Below are positions 61,721-64,000 of a stretch of 64,000 nucleotides of DNA, piece after piece; the stretch's first letter is position 1; each line of letters starts with the position of its first letter. This DNA comes from Prochilodus magdalenae (taxonomy: Eukaryota; Chordata; Actinopteri; Characiformes; Prochilodontidae): assembly GCA_024036415.1 (NCBI GenBank), contig JAMWET010000034.1, positions 146,001 to 210,000 on the forward strand, read 5' to 3'. A program made the position numbers and the translations under genes. The notes under the pieces were generated by a model. The model was not told the origin of the DNA, did no database searches, and saw only the letters and a list, made by a program, of their open reading frames with translations.

Positions 61721-62246
61721 CACTCATCACAGAAAAAGTTGCACCCTGAAGGAATCAGCTGACAGGAATGAAATTTGGTGGGGAGGTTTGACATGTAGGG
61801 TGGCATGTGATGTAAGGAAGGATGGGCCTTATCACTTTACCTGACTGACCCAACAGCCACGATTGCAGACATCCAGTGAGCAGTGATCTCCTCCATGAGA
61901 TCGTGGTCAGCGTCAAGATGAATGTTGTTATGCATCACATGTCCAGAAGACCTAGTGTCACTCCACCTCCACCCCAACCGCAAAATCTGCAGGAACTGTG
62001 TGAGAATATTCAAACTGCAGGGAATGAATCATCACAGGACACCATCCATGCCAACACATCTCCCATGTTTCATTAGTAAACATGGCGGCCTGACGTCATA
62101 CTAAGAGACACCACTTCTGTATGTGTAACTCAATAAATATTCCCCATATCAGTCTACATTTATCATCATTTATCGTTCCTGGTAACCTTAATCTTCCTTC
62201 CCAATAAAAATAGAAAATTCCTTTACCATTCTTTTAATGATAAGTG
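61721..62246 (+). mobile_element. Nonautonomous Tc1-like element, family II, copy C
   Basis: Starts cactcatcacagaaaaagtt and ends ttttaatgataagtg, with TA on both sides (61719-61720 and 62247-62248). Contains the family junction gtgtcactccacctccaccc (61956-61975). It has lost most of the transposase upstream of it, including the region with DESHF in copy B. Confidence 0.8.
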
Positions 62247-63464
62247 TATTTATGGAAGTGGTTTGGGGAGTATTGACTTCCTGTGTCAAGGAAAATATAA
62301 AGAACACAGTTTGGACACCGAATGTCTTGGCTAATGCACTGCATGTGGGGTAAGGATTGGCCTTATAGCTGCAGCGAAGCAAACCTGTGGCTACAACACT
62401 TGTCCTGCATAGTTAGAGTACATATAGAGAGGGGGCGGGGGACTGTGTAATTGTAGACAACCAATTGCTGAAACTGACGCATGGACAGGGCCAAACTACG
62501 GCTTAATCCCGGAAAGAAACAGCATGCGAGCAGGTGAACTCTGAGGGCCTGTAAGCCCACAAGGTATTTTAGACCAACATAATCTTCCAACATGTTTTGT
62601 CCTTTTTTCACTTCTGCATCTGCAGGAAGAAAGAAAATAGCCACAATTGCAGGGGAAACATCCAAATACACTTTTGCAATTATTCTATCATTCGGAATAT
62701 CAGACTCCCTGGCCTGGTGGTTACCATCTCTGCATGAAACAGGCACAGCATTCAGAGCTATCAGCCACCATTTTCAGATCCTTTCTCTGTCATCATCCTG
62801 GATAAGAGCTGTCCACAGGCTCCCACATTTCCTGCCCGCTGGATGACCAAAACACCAAAGTGTGCGTGTCAGTGTATGTGTTTAGGCTCGTATGTGTCCA
62901 TCAACTGTTCCAGACAGAGAGAAAGTAGTTGCCTCTTTCAAGTTGTATATCAAAAGACAGGAATTTGTCCAGTATGGTTGCTACCACTTTTAGATCTCAT
63001 TAATAAGACATAGCCAGAAATGGACAGCTATGTTTTTCAAGTCCAAAATCAAAGAAGGAGCTTTCATGGAAGCCTTTATTTTGGGCTATGATTGATACGA
63101 CTTAGATTAACTCCCTGGAGCAAGGCTCTGGATGTCATGTGCCTTGGACTGAAGGTGTCTCCTTTGATTAAAATACGTCTTATCAGCCCGACTGAAGATT
63201 CCCGGTGAAATGTTCATTTGAATAGGAGAATATTAAGCGTGGTTTAATTGAAATGTCAGATGGTTGACTAGGGACGTTAATTAACCAAATAATTTGCACA
63301 AACTGAACCAGAGTTCTTAACATACCGCCCACTCTTCCTAATCTGAGGAAAAATGTGCCTCAGTTAAAGGGTCCGAAACGTTTAACGAGACGCGGACCTG
63401 CCGTACACTCCTCGACCCAAACACATTCCGCAGAAGAAAACAGATTCTACTATAGACAAAAAGC
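62247..63464. other. Noncoding, repeat-poor
   Basis: No gene or element recognised. 62880-63300 is repeat-free. Confidence 0.3.
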
Positions 63465-64000
63465 TTTATTTTCATTTTTTCCATTTTTTTCCTGTAGCTT
63501 TCCTCTTCCGAAACATTGGAACATTTAACAGGAACGCAAATTGTTTTCTCCACATGATTACCAAATAAAAAAATGATCTGATAAGAACACCATAAAGGTT
63601 TTGTACTCGAAATGAGAGAGAAAATAAAATCATTACAGGACTACAAGTACCAGAATGTGATACAAGCAGGAAACAACAACAACAATAGCAAACATCTTCT
63701 CTAGACTTGTTCGACTGCAGAACTGGTACCATCATTGCTCTAGTAATTTGAGGGTCTACATTTATAATTTCATATCACATATGAATAATGTCCGTTGCTT
63801 TTCTGAAAAGTAAAGTAAAAAATAACATGAAATAAAGCAAAATAGAAAAGTTCCAACTAACATTAAAAAAAAAGCATTCATTTTCCATCTTCCCGATGTT
63901 GGACGTCGGCTCTCCCCAAATCTTTTCTTTTTTAATAACATTTTTTTTGTACAGTCACAAAATAATTCAACCACACGTATAATCCCACCGTTTTCTTGAT
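63465..64000 (-). other. Possible 3' UTR end of a minus-strand gene
   Basis: On the minus strand an AATAAA (plus 63465-63470) is followed by a T-rich/GT-rich element (tctgttttcttctg, then tgtgtttggg), the normal layout of a polyadenylation site. Upstream DNA to the window edge is AT-rich and repeat-free, as in many 3' UTRs. No coding sequence is in view. Confidence 0.25.

Noticed and set aside
62363..62746. 127-codon minus-strand frame
   Set aside because: No recognisable domain and no repeat or exon signals.

Overview
The window is vertebrate noncoding DNA, most probably from a teleost fish. The evidence is long (GT)n, (GA)n and (TA)n microsatellites, tRNA-derived SINEs with B boxes, decayed Tc1-like transposons of families common in fish, and retrovirus-like LTR pieces. 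An otophysan (characin or catfish-like) fish is a guess. I found no protein-coding exon that I would defend. Almost every open frame is short, random, or lies in a repeat, so the window reads as an intergenic desert or a very long intron.

Layout. 1-470 is an AT-rich tandem repeat cut by the window edge. 2052-3323 is an old Tc1-like element with a second Tc1-like copy (2522-2947) and a palindromic microsatellite inside it. 6474-7294 is a hAT-like remnant that received an LTR insertion, now a solo LTR on the minus strand (6684-7227). 11774-12717 holds a diverged direct duplication. 14463-15705 is a (GT)n block, a SINE and a deleted Tc1-like copy. 21363-22186 is a sister of that copy. 25393-26681 contains a MITE-like inverted repeat, a SINE and another transposon end. 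27745-28098 has two tandem LTR tails, each followed by a tRNA-Leu-type primer-binding site. 35956-36203 is a compact MITE with TA flanks. 39140-40231 is a decayed Tc1-like element. 49286-51591 is a 64-bp satellite with a nine-monomer higher-order repeat. 52553-59403 is repeat-rich: LTR tail, two Tc1-like copies of one family, another Tc1-like relic, a G-quadruplex motif, a SINE feeding a roughly 385-bp (GA)n tract, and a further SINE. 61721-62246 is a third copy of the family seen at 15055 and 21363.

Between the repeats are repeat-free blocks (for example 7900-8640, 13380-13640, 18380-18760, 23660-24260, 31790-32160, 43430-44720, 47270-47960) with mixed composition and transcription-factor-like motifs. 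They have the look of conserved noncoding enhancers of a distant developmental gene, but this cannot be proved from one sequence. The right edge (about 63465-64000) could be the 3' end of a minus-strand transcript.

The most interesting signal is in two nonautonomous Tc1-like families. Within each family all three copies carry the same internal deletion, so each spread from an already deleted master. In one family, two copies keep an intact 54-codon frame that encodes only the transposase DNA-binding helix-turn-helix, the form expected of a self-made repressor. Family assignments rest on remembered fish repeat sequences, not on a search.
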